A stretch of DNA of 64,000 nucleotides from the NCBI GenBank assembly GCA_029255685.2, contig CM055315.2, forward strand, positions 33,175,501-33,239,500, read 5' to 3'. Positions 63,296-64,000 of this stretch are shown piece after piece. Each line of letters starts with the position of its first letter. Position 1 is the first letter of the stretch. The position numbers and the translations under genes are program-made. This DNA is from Silene conica (Eukaryota; Streptophyta; Magnoliopsida; Caryophyllales; Caryophyllaceae). A model generated the notes under the pieces. That model saw only the letters and a list, made by a program, of their open reading frames with translations, made no database searches and was not told the DNA's origin.

Positions 63296-64000
63296 TGTAA
63301 AACCCCTCGCGAAAGCGGAAATTTAAATCACACAAAGTACTAAAAATGCAGCGGAATTTAAAACTTTTTAACAAAACTAAACATGCGAGGTGCTTTAGAA
63401 ATCTAAACATGCGAAGGATAAAACATAAATAAGTATTAAGTACGATACAAAGCAGCCCGGGATAGCATATCCCTACAGGCACCAAATACTGAAACGTAAG
63501 ACTAAGGTCTAGCTACACGATAAGGTAAAAGTCAACGATGAAGGATCATCGCTCGCTAGCCTCAACGTAACCCCCTGCAAACAGCCTCATGTACCTACAC
63601 ACATACAACATGTGCGCCACAGTCAGTGGGGAGTGACTAGAGTGCTCCTAGCCACCTATTGTCAGTGACACACAACACATAAACATACAATATACTCCAG
63701 CATATATAAAACATGTGAAGCATACAAATCTCAATAACTGTCTCAACTATCATGCCATACTAATGCATAGCTCTCAACCCAACTTCATAAACCGTTAGGA
63801 AGAAGAGCCGGTCTCCCTACTGGTTACCCAGTCGGGGGGTCTTTCAGTCCAACTATTTATGAAACCGATCGAAGAGTCACCCAATGCCTTGGATGAACAA
63901 TACTAAAGTCAAACATCAGACTCATCATTCAATATCATCTTAAACATCATCACAAACATCTAGATCTGACACCGTACCGTTACTAGGCAAGCAGATACTA
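63296..64000 (-). repeat. 5' LTR of the gag-only element, cut by window end
   Basis: Matches 56635-57339 at an offset of 6661 bp with one visible difference. Includes a GNRA-type motif at 63802-63841. Confidence 0.95.

Larger units (their letters stand above)
56635..64000 (-). mobile_element. Non-autonomous Tekay-related element with gag only (TR-GAG type), cut by window end
   Basis: Minus-strand element with a complete 3627-bp 3' LTR (56635-60261), a 3034-bp internal region and at least 705 bp of 5' LTR (63296-64000). The LTR ends match the intact Tekay element: TGTAACAGCCCGTATTTTCG start and CGCGAGGGGTTTTACA end. Inside, only gag is present; reverse transcriptase, RNase H and integrase are missing. 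One difference was seen in the visible 705 bp of LTR overlap (56820/63481 region), so it moved recently, presumably with enzymes from an autonomous relative. The left flanking 5-mer is ATGTG; its partner is outside the window. Confidence 0.92.

Overview
The window is nuclear DNA of a flowering plant, most likely a eudicot. It is AT-rich and gene-poor, and consists mainly of LTR retrotransposons and DNA transposons inserted into one another, with one intact host gene. The host species cannot be named from the sequence alone.

Layout. (1) 344-10937: a complete Ty3/gypsy chromovirus (Tekay/Del type) with 2963-bp LTRs, a 5-bp target duplication and one open gag-pol reading frame of 1478 codons. 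I saw only four LTR differences, so it inserted very recently. (2) 11.3-17.1 kb: Helitron ends, several MITEs with perfect target duplications, and the only intact host gene, an intronless carboxylesterase on the minus strand (13720-14652). (3) 17767-23557: a Mutator-like element with a 9-bp target duplication and ~500-bp inverted repeats. It carries a captured AGC-kinase fragment, and was invaded by a PIF/Harbinger element whose 3' end is lost and replaced by a copy of the left flank. (4) 24.5-26.6 kb: a hAT MITE, a tRNA-type SINE with a 16-bp target duplication, and Copia debris. (5) 26587-37.1 kb: a CACTA end holding a degenerate Copia element (26707-36743), which itself holds a solo LTR (32945-34107). 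(6) 37.1-49.6 kb: exons of an unrecognised pseudogene on the minus strand, split by a second, younger Copia element of the same family (38565-47264), then a second CACTA-like repeat array and a lone SEC1-like exon. (7) 49.6-56.6 kb: two more Copia LTR fragments, tandem repeats and an Athila-like fragment cut by two MITEs. (8) 56635 to the window end: a non-autonomous Tekay relative on the minus strand with 3.6-kb LTRs that keeps gag but has no pol.

The least explained features are structural. The intact Tekay LTR carries about ten tandem stem-loops whose loops are conserved while the stems differ and keep pairing, including G-U pairs. The array is bracketed by two copies of a 40-nt motif with a GNRA-type tetraloop and covarying stem; the motif persists in the gag-only relative although the array between the copies is a different sequence there. 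Separately, the leaders or LTRs of four different retroelement families carry paired GC-rich palindromes 19-21 bp apart, with a different palindrome in each family. These are the best candidates for something undescribed.
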